51,611 nt of DNA, taken from positions 1-51,611 of the forward strand of contig CAMCMB010000050.1 of the NCBI GenBank assembly GCA_945875845.1, in the 5' to 3' direction. Under the pieces are notes generated by a model, which was given only the letters and a program-made list of their open reading frames with translations, was not told where the DNA came from and made no database searches. The position numbers and the translations under genes were made by a program. This document shows, one piece after another, positions 20,055 to 29,336 of the stretch. The stretch's first letter is position 1. Each line of letters starts with the position of its first letter. Source of the stretch: Pirellula staleyi DSM 6068. GTDB lineage: Bacteria > Planctomycetota > Planctomycetia > Pirellulales > Pirellulaceae.

Positions 20055-22988
20055 CTACTTCATGGGAACAACCTGCAATTCCTGAAACGCGGTGTTTTCT
20101 GCGTGCTCGCTTGTCACAGGTGCAACCGCCCAGACGAGCCATCGAAAATCGCCCAGCGGCTTGCCGTCGCTGCGGCGAATACTGGTTGCCGCGAACGGAC
20201 CCGCTAGTCCATCACGTGTGTCGACTGCGATGATCGGTGTGAAGAACTTGGGATCGTCAACGGACCAACCCGGGTCCGCATCGGCTTTGCTCCCGTAGAG
20301 TACGAAGTTCTGTCGAGCACGAGTTTCAAGGGCTGAGAACGTATTTATCTGGGCGATGTTTGTTATCGAAGCCAAGTCGAGTTTATACATGCCCGCTTCC
20401 ACGCCGTTCGCAAAGACGGGACCATAGCTGTTGGCAACCTTAGTATCGGTGAGGCTTTCGATCGGATCGTTGTTGGTGGAGGCGCCACCAGCCGAAACAC
20501 GCACCGGCAAGACGAACGATGCTGGAAGCACAGCGACCGTTTTGAAGTCCGCAGTCTCTGCCGACTCGGTGACGACGTAAAGATCGTCTCCCACGATTAC
20601 CTTCATTTGCTTTTGACGCCGAGTGATTGTCAGTGTCAATTTTTTTCCGGCAGCAAGGTCGCGGAGTTTGTGCAAGTCCGTGACCGTTCGGACTGGCTGT
20701 TCGTTGCAACGGACGATGACATCGTCTTTTCGGAGGTCGGCTTTGGCAGCAGGACTGGTGTCTGGAACATTGAGGACAAGGACTCCCGATTCGTCTTGCA
20801 ATCCAAAAGCGGAGCGATCGCCCAAGCCCGAGATGTTGCGAACCTTGGCTTGCCAGGCATAACTAAACTGCTTGGTAGGTGACGAATTTTTGGCTGCGCG
20901 TCGGGGAGAAGCAGCGTTCGAAATCGCCGGGGTGCGGGCAATTGCTTTTAATGTCGGCTTCTTTACGCCGAATTGATCCATCGGAAAATTCACAAAGCCG
21001 AGTTTGAATGCCGACGAACCTTCTTTGACTCGAAAGTCTCCCCGGTCTGCATCGACGAACTGTGCGTCGGCGACCATCGAGTGCTCGTCGCGTTGGGATT
21101 GTTCGGCAAGCTTGGTTGCTGGTTCCGGATCCGGTACGCCCGCCCGATGCGCCAGGTTGCGATCCATCTCCTTGCCCCAAGGCGTTTTCGGCATACCGCC
21201 TGCGGGCAAGTAACGATCTTCCCATAGGATGTTACGGCGAACCACGTCCTGGCTATGCTTGTACCAAACATGTGGGTGGAAGCCATTGATAAGGACATTG
21301 TTTTCCACGACTCGATAGAATCCCTCGCGATTCTTCAGACCACCGTGGAGGCAAAGATTGTTGTAGATGTGATAGTTGCTCGATCCGTCATCCAGGTCGA
21401 TATCCCAGCCATGATCGCAGCGCCAGCGGCTGTTGCGAATGACGGTGGTCTTGAAGGCATCTAACGTCACCAATTCCTTGTTGGCTTCCCAAACTTGGTC
21501 GTCGTTCAAATCGAGGCCGTCGAGCGCCCAATAACGATCGCGGCCCCATGAGTTGAAGGAACCATGGTCGCCCGTTTCTTTGACGGTGTCGAAGACATCG
21601 CAAAACTCAATCAGATGGCCTCCCCAGCAACCATCGCCAATATTGATCCCGGCCCGCGGTGTGTCATAGATGGAACAATGGCCAATGGTGATCCCTTGTG
21701 CCATATTGAGCGTGACGCCAGCCGTTTGCTTCTCTACTTGTCCGATGCCATGAATCAAGCAATCGTAAACCATACAATCGGATGGATAGTTTGAGGTCTT
21801 GGGGCCCGGGGTCTTATCGATGTTGGCAAGGTTCTGTCGCTGACCATATTCGAAGAGAGGATTGCGGACGGCTTCTGGATCGCCGACGAAAGCCACGCCG
21901 CTACCGCCAGCCTCGGCGATGTGACAACCCCGCACTGCAAACCTACGATTGTAGTTGTTGACAAATACGGCATTGCCTCCCACTCGCTCAATCAAACAGT
22001 CCTCGATCGTGCAGTCCTCCGAGCCGGTCACGAACAGTGCGCCCCCTCGATAGATCGTCCAGTCACTGCGCAATAACGGTTCTTTGGTCTCCATGAAGGT
22101 CCGGGATGCATGTCGAAAGGTGAGCCCATTCAAACTCACGAACTTGACCGGCGCACCCTCCGTACCACGAAATTCCACGAGATGCTTAAGGCGGACAGCT
22201 TCCAAAGTCGCCTTGTCCAACTCTACGTCCGCAGGTGGAAAAAAATACAGGAGGTTGCTTTTTGAATCCAAAAACCATTCACCCGCCGCGTCGAGTTCCT
22301 CGAAGATGTTCTCCACGAATCGGCGGTCATTCATGCTACTCTGACGGTTGTTCTGCCAACCCCCTTCGTAGGTAATCTTGTTGTCCAGTCCCTTGCCGGT
22401 AATGAGGTAATGCATGCCGCCCCACTCGCCACGGTGCAACGCATGGATAAACCCACCGTCTGGAGACTTCCAGTTTGCTGCTCGTTCTGGACTGAATGCG
22501 TCCTTTGCCCATCCGTTGAACGCAACTGCATTGGGGTCAAAATTAGGGTACCGCGCCATCGGTTGGCGTTCGGCATTGAAGAAGAGCTGGTCGGTAAAAA
22601 ATCCATTGGGCACCTGGCACTGCATGATCCCATTTTTGTAGGGCTTCCACGCGAGGCCCATCATTCGAAAACCGCCACTGATCACCGCCTGTTCATTCTC
22701 GTAAGCCTGATAGGAGACCGGGGCGGACTTCGTGCCCGAATCTTCAGCAGTCAAGACCAAGGTCTCTGGCAAATAGTAGATCCCCGACCTGACGAAGACT
22801 CTCACGGCTTCACGCCCAGCTAGGGAGCGAGCTGCCTTTTGCGCCCGCTGCAAGGTTGCAAAGGGTTTGTGCAAGTCCCCGGGATTGGCGTCGTTGCCGT
22901 CTGATGCCACATAAAAATCGCCAGCATTCACGCAGGAACACACGGTCATTACCGCCAGAATCAATACTTGGGTTTTCCACATCTTCAT
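20055..22988 (-). CDS. Secreted right-handed beta-helix protein with PDZ domain
   Basis: A 977-aa exported protein. The signal peptide ends near SCVNAG. DFYVASDGNDANPGD starts a right-handed parallel beta-helix typical of polysaccharide-acting proteins; the coil region runs to about residue 650 with motifs such as CTIEDCLIERVGGNAV and GHCSIYDTPRAGINIGDG. A PDZ domain follows at about 715-795 (DTSPAAKADLRKDDVIV, then a KLTLTITR strand). The C-terminal 170 residues look like a discoidin/NPCBM-type beta-sandwich. The enzymatic activity is not identified; polysaccharide lyase or glycosidase is plausible. Confidence 0.8.
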   Translation of the reverse strand: MKMWKTQVLILAVMTVCSCVNAGDFYVASDGNDANPGDLHKPFATLQRAQKAARSLAGREAVRVFVRSGIYYLPETLVLTAEDSGTKSAPVSYQAYENEQAVISGGFRMMGLAWKPYKNGIMQCQVPNGFFTDQLFFNAERQPMARYPNFDPNAVAFNGWAKDAFSPERAANWKSPDGGFIHALHRGEWGGMHYLITGKGLDNKITYEGGWQNNRQSSMNDRRFVENIFEELDAAGEWFLDSKSNLLYFFPPADVELDKATLEAVRLKHLVEFRGTEGAPVKFVSLNGLTFRHASRTFMETKEPLLRSDWTIYRGGALFVTGSEDCTIEDCLIERVGGNAVFVNNYNRRFAVRGCHIAEAGGSGVAFVGDPEAVRNPLFEYGQRQNLANIDKTPGPKTSNYPSDCMVYDCLIHGIGQVEKQTAGVTLNMAQGITIGHCSIYDTPRAGINIGDGCWGGHLIEFCDVFDTVKETGDHGSFNSWGRDRYWALDGLDLNDDQVWEANKELVTLDAFKTTVIRNSRWRCDHGWDIDLDDGSSNYHIYNNLCLHGGLKNREGFYRVVENNVLINGFHPHVWYKHSQDVVRRNILWEDRYLPAGGMPKTPWGKEMDRNLAHRAGVPDPEPATKLAEQSQRDEHSMVADAQFVDADRGDFRVKEGSSAFKLGFVNFPMDQFGVKKPTLKAIARTPAISNAASPRRAAKNSSPTKQFSYAWQAKVRNISGLGDRSAFGLQDESGVLVLNVPDTSPAAKADLRKDDVIVRCNEQPVRTVTDLHKLRDLAAGKKLTLTITRRQKQMKVIVGDDLYVVTESAETADFKTVAVLPASFVLPVRVSAGGASTNNDPIESLTDTKVANSYGPVFANGVEAGMYKLDLASITNIAQINTFSALETRARQNFVLYGSKADADPGWSVDDPKFFTPIIAVDTRDGLAGPFAATSIRRSDGKPLGDFRWLVWAVAPVTSEHAENTAFQELQVVPMK

Positions 22989-23047
22989 TCTTCTTCGTAG
23001 TGTTTATTGAATTAAATTCGACCGACATGGCCTTGCGCCCATTTCTC

Positions 23048-23153
23048 TCCCCCTCGCCCCGCTTCAACCGCTTCGGGGAGAGGGGAGAGGGTCCATGATT
23101 ACTGTTTTGCTCCCCTCGCCCCGCTTCGGGGAGAGGGGCTGGGGGTGAGGGGT
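23048..23153. repeat. CCCCTCGCCCCGCTTCGGGG hairpin repeat, two copies
   Basis: Two tandem copies of a GC-rich hairpin (CCCCGCTTCGGGG core; the first copy carries a short extra AACCGCTTC). This is a simple intergenic palindrome; it may also help end the upstream beta-helix-side transcripts. Confidence 0.6.
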
Positions 23154-23238
23154 AGAGCCTGGCTTGTAGGCCTCCGGTTCAGTAATTTGTTTACGCTTCT
23201 GAAACGAGGATAGTGCTTCGTCCAAATCTAATTTTAGA

Positions 23239-23305
23239 ATTAGCCGAATGGCGATAGCCACGGTTCTTGCGTCAACAACCGGGGCTATCGCCCAACGGCT
23301 AATTT
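23239..23305. repeat. GGCGATAGCC inverted repeat, diverged copy
   Basis: ATTAGCCGAATGGCGATAGCC and GGGGCTATCGCCCAACGGCTAAT form an imperfect hairpin. Better copies are at 26487-26604 and 38754-38871. Confidence 0.7.
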
Positions 23306-23354
23306 TTTGAACCCTAGTTCTTTGCATTGACAAACCACTATGCATTGAATCCAC

Positions 23355-26300
23355 TCATTTCACACGAATGGGCACTTCACAAAAAGTGAGCGCGGCAATT
23401 CCATTTTTCCCAACCAGCAGCGTTTTCTGGCTCCAGCTTTTTTCCTTGAGATAAGTGACCGACTTCGCACCCGAGGGCTCTTTCAACGCAAGAGTGAGCA
23501 CATTCCCATTCAACGAACCCGATGCAACCTTGTCCTTTTCTCCGTCGAGATAAAACTGTCCAACCAGGGTATCCGCCCAAACGATAGGTTGGTCGAACTC
23601 GAGCGCGATCGCGTCCTTCGCTGTGCTGGTGAAATAGGCTTGCTGAAGATTGGGTGCTGTGATGGGTTCGATATTCTTTTTGTCGTAGTGATCGCGTTCG
23701 ATCAATGGCTGAATGAGACTAGCAAATTCAGCCCATCCGACGAGTGGGAAATGGCAGCCTCCAGGCGGCTTGACGCCTAACGTGGACATGACGTCCATGT
23801 TGGAGTACAGGCGTGGTAACGTCCTCTGCATCTCGCGCAACATGTCGCCATTTCCATTTCCCATGCTGCAAGAGTTAGGCCAGATTTGAAACAGATAGTA
23901 GTGCTGAATGTTTGGGAAATCTTGCTTCCAAGCTGCCGACATTTCGACAAAGTATTTTTGGTAGGTTTCCGAACCAAAACCGCCATCGGGACCATCTGCC
24001 CCCTGATCGTTTTCACCTTGATGCCAAAGGATGCCTCGGATACCGTTGGTCAAACGGGCTTGTTGGACGCGCCAGAGCATCCGACCATAGATCGTCGTGA
24101 GGTCCGTTGGGTCGGCTTCCTTTCGTTGATGTTGGTCGATGCGAGTTCCACCTACGGCACCATTGATGATAAAGATGGGCATTTTTTGGCTTTCGACCAG
24201 TCGCTTGGCTAGCTCCATTCCCCACCAGCCCAGTTCTGCCTTTTCCCCTTGCTGGGCTTTCCAAACCGGATTGCACCAAAGGTTCTCTGTGCTGTCTTTT
24301 GACTTGTCAACGGGACGGCCATAACTGCGAATCCACTCATTGGTTTCCGGTGGAGACTTTTCGCCTGTGTCTGTCGCCAACGCGTTGGATTGGCCTTGAA
24401 TGAGATAAGCGTCACCGCATACGAGGTTCTTGACGGTCCGAAGCACCGTTTCAACGTCGCCCGTCTTGGTCCCAAATTCGACCTTATACTTTATCAGTCC
24501 CGGCTTAAGTTTAACCGTGAATGCGTATTCTTTATCGGTCGTAAGCTTTCGGTTTTCGGACTTGAATGTCCAAGAGTCTGTTGCGAACAGTTTGTCGTCG
24601 GCGTACACCCTTAGGAACACGGTGTCAGCAGGTTTGTCCAACGTTCCGTTGTAATGAAGCGTTCCTTCGTTCTTGTCATCGCGGGCGTAAAACTGGTTAT
24701 CGACAGGCTTTTCCTCTTTTCCGGGCGACCATTGGACCCAGGGATCGGTCTTGGGCTCTGTGACCAGAATCTCGCTCGCTGCAGTCGTCGGTGAGCCGCG
24801 ATTATCGATCGCCAGGGTCACGGTAATCGGACCGGAGTACTGGGATCGTTTCAGGACCAGTCGGTCCGATTCAATTCGCTTGATTACAGCACCCCCGGAA
24901 ATGGACCAGACATAATGAAGTTCACCTGCGCCTCGGGACTGCATCGCGCTGAGATTGCTGATGCGAGGTACGACTTCGATGGAGTCTCGTCCATTCCATT
25001 TCGTCGGCGCATCAAGCGTGAAACGAGGCTCTGGAATTTCTTCCTTGACGGTCACCGCAATATCTGCGGTTTTGATTTCATTGGCATAAACTGCTTTGCA
25101 CTGAAGATCAAAGGATGCGTCGCCCACCACGCGGCCAGCGTCGAGAGTGTACGAATACTGGTCGACCGCCACGATCGAGTCCACACCGTCGCGTTTGAGA
25201 ATCCAATACAGCTTTTGCGCCCCATCGGCTTGAACGGATACCGTCTTGCTTTGGCCTTCCGGCAATGTGATCTTCGAATCGGAAACGGAAAACGTGCTTC
25301 CTTCTCTCACAAGCAATCCAACGAGGGTTTGCATGGGCTTCTGGTTTTCGTATTGCAGCTTGATCCACTCGGCGGAACGCGTCACATTTGAGACTCGAAC
25401 TTCGTCGATGTCGCCGATGAAGTCATAGTTGTTGTACCAACCGCCGATCCACAACCTTGCAGGATTTTGGATGTTCAAAGGAGACGAGGCCGTTTTTTTC
25501 TCGCCGTTCAGTTTACCGTTCACGTAAATTCGCGATTCGCCTTGGCGATACGTGTGAACGACATGGGCCCATTTCGACAGTGGAATGGTCTTGGTCGTTT
25601 CGATATCGGCTCCGGAGAAATAGCAGTCCATTCTCACATGAGAGGGACTGCGATAGTGCATGACCACTTTGCCTTGCGCCTGCTCGTTTCCCCATGCGAT
25701 GACTCTGCCGTTAGGCTTTTCCGCGCGGAACCAAGCTTCGGTAGTATGGTCATTAGCTCCTGTTGGGTAGTTGGAGATGCTCTCCCCGCCGACCAAACCC
25801 TGCCGTCCAGCGAAATGGCGTGCTTGGCCAATGATTCCGCGTACTACTTCCGTGCCAACATCTTTCGATTGGAGCGATCCGACCTCGTCGTCGACCGTAT
25901 CGCCGAGGTGCCACACGCTCAAGTAGCCGTTCGACTCATTGAAAACGGCTTTGCCCGATGACTCACTTTTGGCATTGGCATTTCCCCAATAGACTCGCAA
26001 CTCTTGGCGTGCATTCCCGCGAATCTTAGGCATACGGACCCACACGGTGGCCTTTCCTACCGCCGGATCCCATTCCTCGATTTGGTAGGGAACCGGCATG
26101 CCATCGCTGGTGGCGAAGCGCAAGTCCTCACCATGCGATTGTGCTTTCGCGAAATCAAAAGACTGCTTGCTCCATCGGATGAGCAACGGGAATCCCTCAA
26201 TCGATACGTCGGACGGCAGATCCGCTCCCTCGGATGTCGTTAAAAGGACTAGCGATCCCGATTGCTTCCAGTCGCTATATTGGGCGAATGCCGAACCGCT

Positions 26301-26361
26301 CGACGCATGGACCAACGCAGCGAAAAGAAGGAAGGCGAAGAAACGGTTAGGCTTGGTGGAC
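23355..26361 (-). CDS. Secreted DUF2341-LamG-SASA carbohydrate esterase
   Basis: About 1000 aa, exported. After the signal peptide (core FFAFLLFAALVHASSG) come a DUF2341-like domain (about 40-140), a LamG/concanavalin-like lectin domain (about 150-345, with WIGGWYNNYDFIGDIDEVRV), an Ig-like stretch, and a C-terminal SGNH hydrolase of the sialate O-acetylesterase/acetylxylan esterase (SASA) type with its serine motif YLIQGQSNAL and the block GILWHQGENDQ. It would remove acetyl groups from polysaccharides outside the cell. The start is uncertain: the frame opens at 26381, and MSTKPNRFF (near 26361) begins a cleaner signal peptide. A deleted partial copy of this gene lies at 44303-44568. Confidence 0.85.
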
Positions 26362-26417
26362 ATAGGGTTCCTGGTGGTCATTATTATTGACGTGGCTTTG
26401 GATGGGTCGAACCATTA

Positions 26418-26462
26418 GTGGGATAGGCTTCCAGCCTGTCAAGCTGAAACTGACAGGCTAAG
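26418..26462. repeat. GATAGGCTTCCAGCCTGTC repeat
   Basis: GTGGGATAGGCTTCCAGCCTGTC followed after a short loop by GACAGGCTAAG. The same sequence in reverse orientation is at 44588-44613, beside the partial SASA gene copy. Both lie just outside the defence island. Confidence 0.65.
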
Positions 26463-26486
26463 CACATCCGCATATGTTTTTCAACC

Positions 26487-26604
26487 CAATTAGCCGTTGG
26501 GCGATAGCCCCGGTTTTCCAATTGCTCGACATTCGTCGAGAACCGGGGCTATCGCCCAATGGCTATCAGTTTGTTTCACTCGAAGAGTCATACCGATGTG
26601 CTTA
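26487..26604. repeat. GGCGATAGCC inverted repeat element, copy A
   Basis: About 118 bp: AATTAGCCGTTGGGCGATAG, CCCCGGTT, a nested hairpin CTCGACATTCGTCGAG, then AACCGGGGCTATCGCCC and a tail that contains CACTCGAAGAGTCATACCG. The copy at 38754-38871 inside the defence island matches along the full length including the tail. Confidence 0.85.
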
Positions 26605-26668
26605 GAATCGCTATAAGCCTATCCCACTTCAAAATACTAGCCCGAATCGAAAGCCGTGCTTCCACGAA

Positions 26669-27067
26669 TCAGTCGCTACGCTTCACCTTGGGTTTGAAGG
26701 TTTTGCGTTGTTTGACAACACCGGACTTGTCGTATGTCGTCCACTCACCAACTCTCTTGCCGTCGTGGTATTCGCCTTCGTCCCAAAGTTGTCCATTTTC
26801 AAAGTATCGCTTCCAAGCCCCAACCTGTACACGATTTGCAAATGCGCCAGCCTGGAGCGGTTGCCCGTTCTCACGCCACCACTCCCAAAATCCGTCGAGC
26901 TCACCATCAGCATATTTGCCAACCGCTTTCGTTTGTCCATTGCGGTAATAGAACTTCCATTTGCCATGACGTTTGCCTGACTTCATTTTGCCTTCCCCAG
27001 AAACCGTGCCGTCCGAAAAAAGCTCTTGAGTCGGACCGTCGCTCGCTGGAAGGGATATCTTCTTCAT
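26669..27067 (-). CDS. MORN-repeat (YwqK-like) protein
   Basis: About 132 aa made of five MORN-like repeats of the toxin-antitoxin YwqK antitoxin type: GKRHGKWKFYYRNGQ, GELDGFWEWWRENGQ, VQVGAWKRYFENGQ and GKRVGEWTTYDKSG. There is no signal peptide. The ATG at 27067 (MKKISLPASDG) is preferred; the frame is open to 27103. Function unknown, though such repeats usually bind lipid or protein. It is the last host-like gene before the defence island. Confidence 0.75.
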   Translation of the reverse strand: MKKISLPASDGPTQELFSDGTVSGEGKMKSGKRHGKWKFYYRNGQTKAVGKYADGELDGFWEWWRENGQPLQAGAFANRVQVGAWKRYFENGQLWDEGEYHDGKRVGEWTTYDKSGVVKQRKTFKPKVKRSD

Positions 27068-27202
27068 GGCTCTATTGCTCGGTGGGGATGTGGTGTCGCA
27101 CATTCTTTGGCTATATTGGCGGATTATAAGTATGCCGACGTCGATCGAAAGCCCAAGCGGTGCAGTCGACGAGATGTAGCTACCAGGAATGCAGAGCTCG
27201 AT

Positions 27203-27224
27203 GAGCGATTGAGGACAATCGCTC
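27203..27224. terminator. Possible terminator hairpin at island edge
   Basis: GAGCGATTG, a 4-nt loop, CAATCGCTC, followed on the plus strand by TTCTCTTTTC. It lies between the divergent ends of cas6 and the MORN gene. On the minus strand, where cas6 is read, no U-run follows, so its role as the cas6 terminator is doubtful. Confidence 0.4.
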
Positions 27225-27350
27225 TTCTCTTTTCATGGTAGGTTATTGACGCTCGTCTCGTAAATATACTGTGCTTCGCAATCGCTACTTCCCGATACTT
27301 GAGCTGGTCTGGGGGCTATTGCGTATCAAACGGAACGAACATCAGCGCGT

Positions 27351-28208
27351 TCAACCAATTGCAACATCAAAGCGTCCAAATCCAAATCGAGTCAGCTCAC
27401 CGACCCCTATGTGTCTACCCCACGCGAGGAGCTTTGCGACCTCAGGATGGAAGTCCGTTACTTCCACAAACCCATAAATTCCACCAAAAAACTTTCGGGA
27501 ACGAGCATCGCCGTAACTGGTTTCAATCCATTCAACTTTTTTGGAAGACACTTTACCGGGCAGTTCCATTACATCAGCAGTGTTACAGGGATCTAGTCCG
27601 AATCTTTTCAATCGTCTTTGAATTCCCTTCCACAGTTGCTCAAGGGAAAAATACTCTGCGTCCATAAAACGATGCCCACTCGTACATTTCGATAGTTCAC
27701 GACATAAACGAAGTGGAGTAACAAACCGAATCTGAACTCTACCAGCTGCAAAAATGAAACGCGAGTTTTCTTCGACCGTGCAAGCTTGAATCTCATGCCA
27801 ACGGTTTTGATGAGGAGCTGAATTTGAAATCAAAGAGGGGCGATCTACGACCTTGAAGTTTCCTCCTAAGACGGTTTTTGGTGCTCCGTGACTCCCTACT
27901 GCATCAAGCCCCTCGGATATCAAGCCAATTTCCCTCGCCGCGTCTATTGATGAGGCCCGCAACATCGTTACGCCGAACTGGAGAAATTCTCCTGGTTCAA
28001 GACGTCTCGGCGTGACTTCTGGTAACACAATCCAAAGGTCTTCCGGTAAAGCTGCGGGTGCCGATGTCGACCTACTCACCGCTTCTGCAAGTGTTGCATA
28101 AACGATCGGTCCAATGTATTTCGGAAACTCGATTGGAGAGCTTGCGACAAGGCAGAACTGGCAAGAGAAGAGTCGATGCCGAATTGGGTTTCTATGATAA
28201 TCGCACAA
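27351..28208 (-). CDS. cas6: Cas6 crRNA-processing endoribonuclease (stand-alone)
   Basis: About 285 aa. Cas6 enzymes bind the CRISPR repeat hairpin and cut precursor crRNA. The C terminus shows the family's glycine-rich loop and last strands: LLAWGRHIGVGELTRFGFG. Near the start, SPIEFPKYIGPIVYATLAEA matches the N-terminal RAMP strand-helix of Cas6. No upstream ATG is in frame; the start is probably TTG at 28208, with a G-rich ribosome-binding site just ahead. It is transcribed away from the rest of the locus. A second Cas6 domain is fused to RT-Cas1 at 41172. Confidence 0.85.
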   Translation of the reverse strand: MCDYHRNPIRHRLFSCQFCLVASSPIEFPKYIGPIVYATLAEAVSRSTSAPAALPEDLWIVLPEVTPRRLEPGEFLQFGVTMLRASSIDAAREIGLISEGLDAVGSHGAPKTVLGGNFKVVDRPSLISNSAPHQNRWHEIQACTVEENSRFIFAAGRVQIRFVTPLRLCRELSKCTSGHRFMDAEYFSLEQLWKGIQRRLKRFGLDPCNTADVMELPGKVSSKKVEWIETSYGDARSRKFFGGIYGFVEVTDFHPEVAKLLAWGRHIGVGELTRFGFGRFDVAIG

Positions 28209-28239
28209 AACTCACCCCCCCCTCGCAGGACTAGTGATG

Positions 28240-28273
28240 GGCTGCCGCTGGTCCGATTGGACAAGCGGCAGCC
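28240..28273. other. Strong stem-loop 30 bp upstream of cas6
   Basis: GGCTGCCGCT and AGCGGCAGCC pair perfectly, and GTCC/GGAC extend the stem across a GATT loop. It lies in the 5' leader of the cas6 transcript. It has the size and shape of a CRISPR repeat hairpin or of an RNA control element; no second copy was found in the window. Confidence 0.6.
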
Positions 28274-28280
28274 TATCAAA

Positions 28281-28516
28281 CTTAGCGACCCAGAATTTTT
28301 CACATTCGATCGTTTCAATTGGCAAATTGCCTCACAAACATAGATCGAATTCCGGACTACTTCAAATCTACTCGAAAAAGCAGTAGACAGCAATGCCATA
28401 AATGAGTATAAAGTGAGTAGATAGGGGTTTTTCGTCACAATCAATCTGCAGAGGTCCGCATGAATACTTAAACCGCTTAGCGATCCAGCATTTGGTACAG
28501 TCATCGTTTCGCAACA
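28281..28516. promoter_or_regulatory. Divergent control region with degenerate direct repeat
   Basis: The spacer between leftward cas6 and the rightward RHH gene contains two related stretches in the same orientation: CTTAGCGACCCAGAATTT (28281) and CTTAGCGATCCAGCATTT (28476), each followed about 10 bases later by ATCGTTTC. They could be operators, for example for the RHH protein encoded next door, or duplicated promoter parts. Confidence 0.4.
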
Positions 28517-28538
28517 GTGTATTTCTGGAGTGAAGCAA

Positions 28539-28952
28539 ATGAGTGATTTACGTCGTTTTCAAATAGATTTAACCGTGGAAGAACTAGAGGCTATTGAGAG
28601 GCTTGGAGCGTTGGCTGGACTGCGAACAAAAAAGGATGTGATCTTGAATTCGATTACGTTGTTTCGTTGGGCGGCCAAAGAGGTCTTGCTTGGTAGGGAG
28701 ATCTGTTCTCTGGATGAGAAGACACAATCCATCAAACAGTTAGAGCTCCCGGCTTTGTCTGCAGTCTTCGAAAAGCGAGTGGAACCGCTTAGCGACGCGC
28801 AGGTTCGAGAGCAGCTCGCAAGCGGCGGTCGGCCTTTCTCGGAGTTTCGTCCTTCCGCATCACCAGGAGGAAAGAGTGCCGCAAGTATATTGGACTCCCG
28901 CAGCGGAGAAGCAGTTAATCGAAGTGTGGCTAGCGGCTCCACTTCAAAGTAA
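28539..28952 (+). CDS. Ribbon-helix-helix-type regulator / antitoxin
   Basis: 137 aa. The N-terminal part, RRFQIDLTVEELEAIERLG then AGLRTKKDVILNSITLFRWA, is a beta-strand plus two helices as in ribbon-helix-helix DNA-binding proteins, followed by a helix (AAKEVLLGREICSLDEKT). The C-terminal 50 residues are Ser/Gly-rich and probably disordered; they overlap the next gene by 77 bases. The ATG at 28539 has GGAG eight bases ahead. With the ParE-like frame behind it, this looks like the antitoxin of a type II pair placed between cas6 and cas10. It might also regulate the cas operon. Confidence 0.6.
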   Translation: MSDLRRFQIDLTVEELEAIERLGALAGLRTKKDVILNSITLFRWAAKEVLLGREICSLDEKTQSIKQLELPALSAVFEKRVEPLSDAQVREQLASGGRPFSEFRPSASPGGKSAASILDSRSGEAVNRSVASGSTSK

Positions 28953-29193
28953 GGAAATGTCCGAGTTCATTCAATTCAGACCGACCCAAGCCGACATTTC
29001 GGATGAGGTGGGTTGGCTCGATAGTCTTTCGATAGAGGGCTTTCAAGCTCTCGGCGAGGGGCGGAGTAATCCCTCGCATCGCATCTTCATTTCCGAACTC
29101 AATCTTTTCTACGATATTTCCATTTCGGTAGATGACTTGCGAGTGACGGTTACGAGATTTGTAAACCTGAATGGAAATCCTCGCCAGACGTAA
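28876..29193 (+). CDS. ParE/RelE-like toxin
   Basis: 105 aa, starting at GTG 28876 with a strong AGGAGG ahead. The pattern WTPAAEKQLIEVWLAAP, then GEGRSNPSHRIFISELNLF and a last strand DLRVTVTRFVNL fits a ParE-type toxin family common in planctomycetes. A stretch of about 20 residues (QADISDEVGWLDSLSIEGF) differs from the usual spacing. It overlaps the RHH gene in another frame, as toxin-antitoxin pairs often do. Weak sequence similarity means the call needs structural support. Confidence 0.55.
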   Translation: MPQVYWTPAAEKQLIEVWLAAPLQSKEMSEFIQFRPTQADISDEVGWLDSLSIEGFQALGEGRSNPSHRIFISELNLFYDISISVDDLRVTVTRFVNLNGNPRQT

Positions 29194-29233
29194 GTAATTC
29201 GGTGGAACCCATGGACCATCTTCCGTCAACGCG

Positions 29234-29274
29234 ATTGCTGTCTTGAAAGATCTTGATCAACGATTGACAGCAAT
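29234..29274. other. Inverted repeat ahead of cas10
   Basis: ATTGCTGTC (29234-29242) and GACAGCAAT (29266-29274) around a 23-nt loop, in the 143-bp gap between the toxin and cas10. It could limit read-through or be an operator. Confidence 0.4.
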
Positions 29275-29336
29275 GCAGATGTCGCCTACCACCTTGCGTG
29301 CATTCCGCAACCATTTGATTCGATCGAGGGTTCAAA

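Larger units (their letters stand above)
22989..23354. other. Gene-free spacer with two repeat families
   Basis: Between two leftward genes. It holds a pair of CTCGCCCCGCTTC/GGGGAGAGGGG hairpins (about 23048-23153) and a diverged copy of the GGCGATAGCC inverted repeat (23239-23305). No protein frame is supported. Confidence 0.6.

Noticed and set aside
28076-28504. 142-aa minus-strand protein upstream of cas6
   Set aside because: It overlaps cas6 in another frame and runs through the stem-loop.
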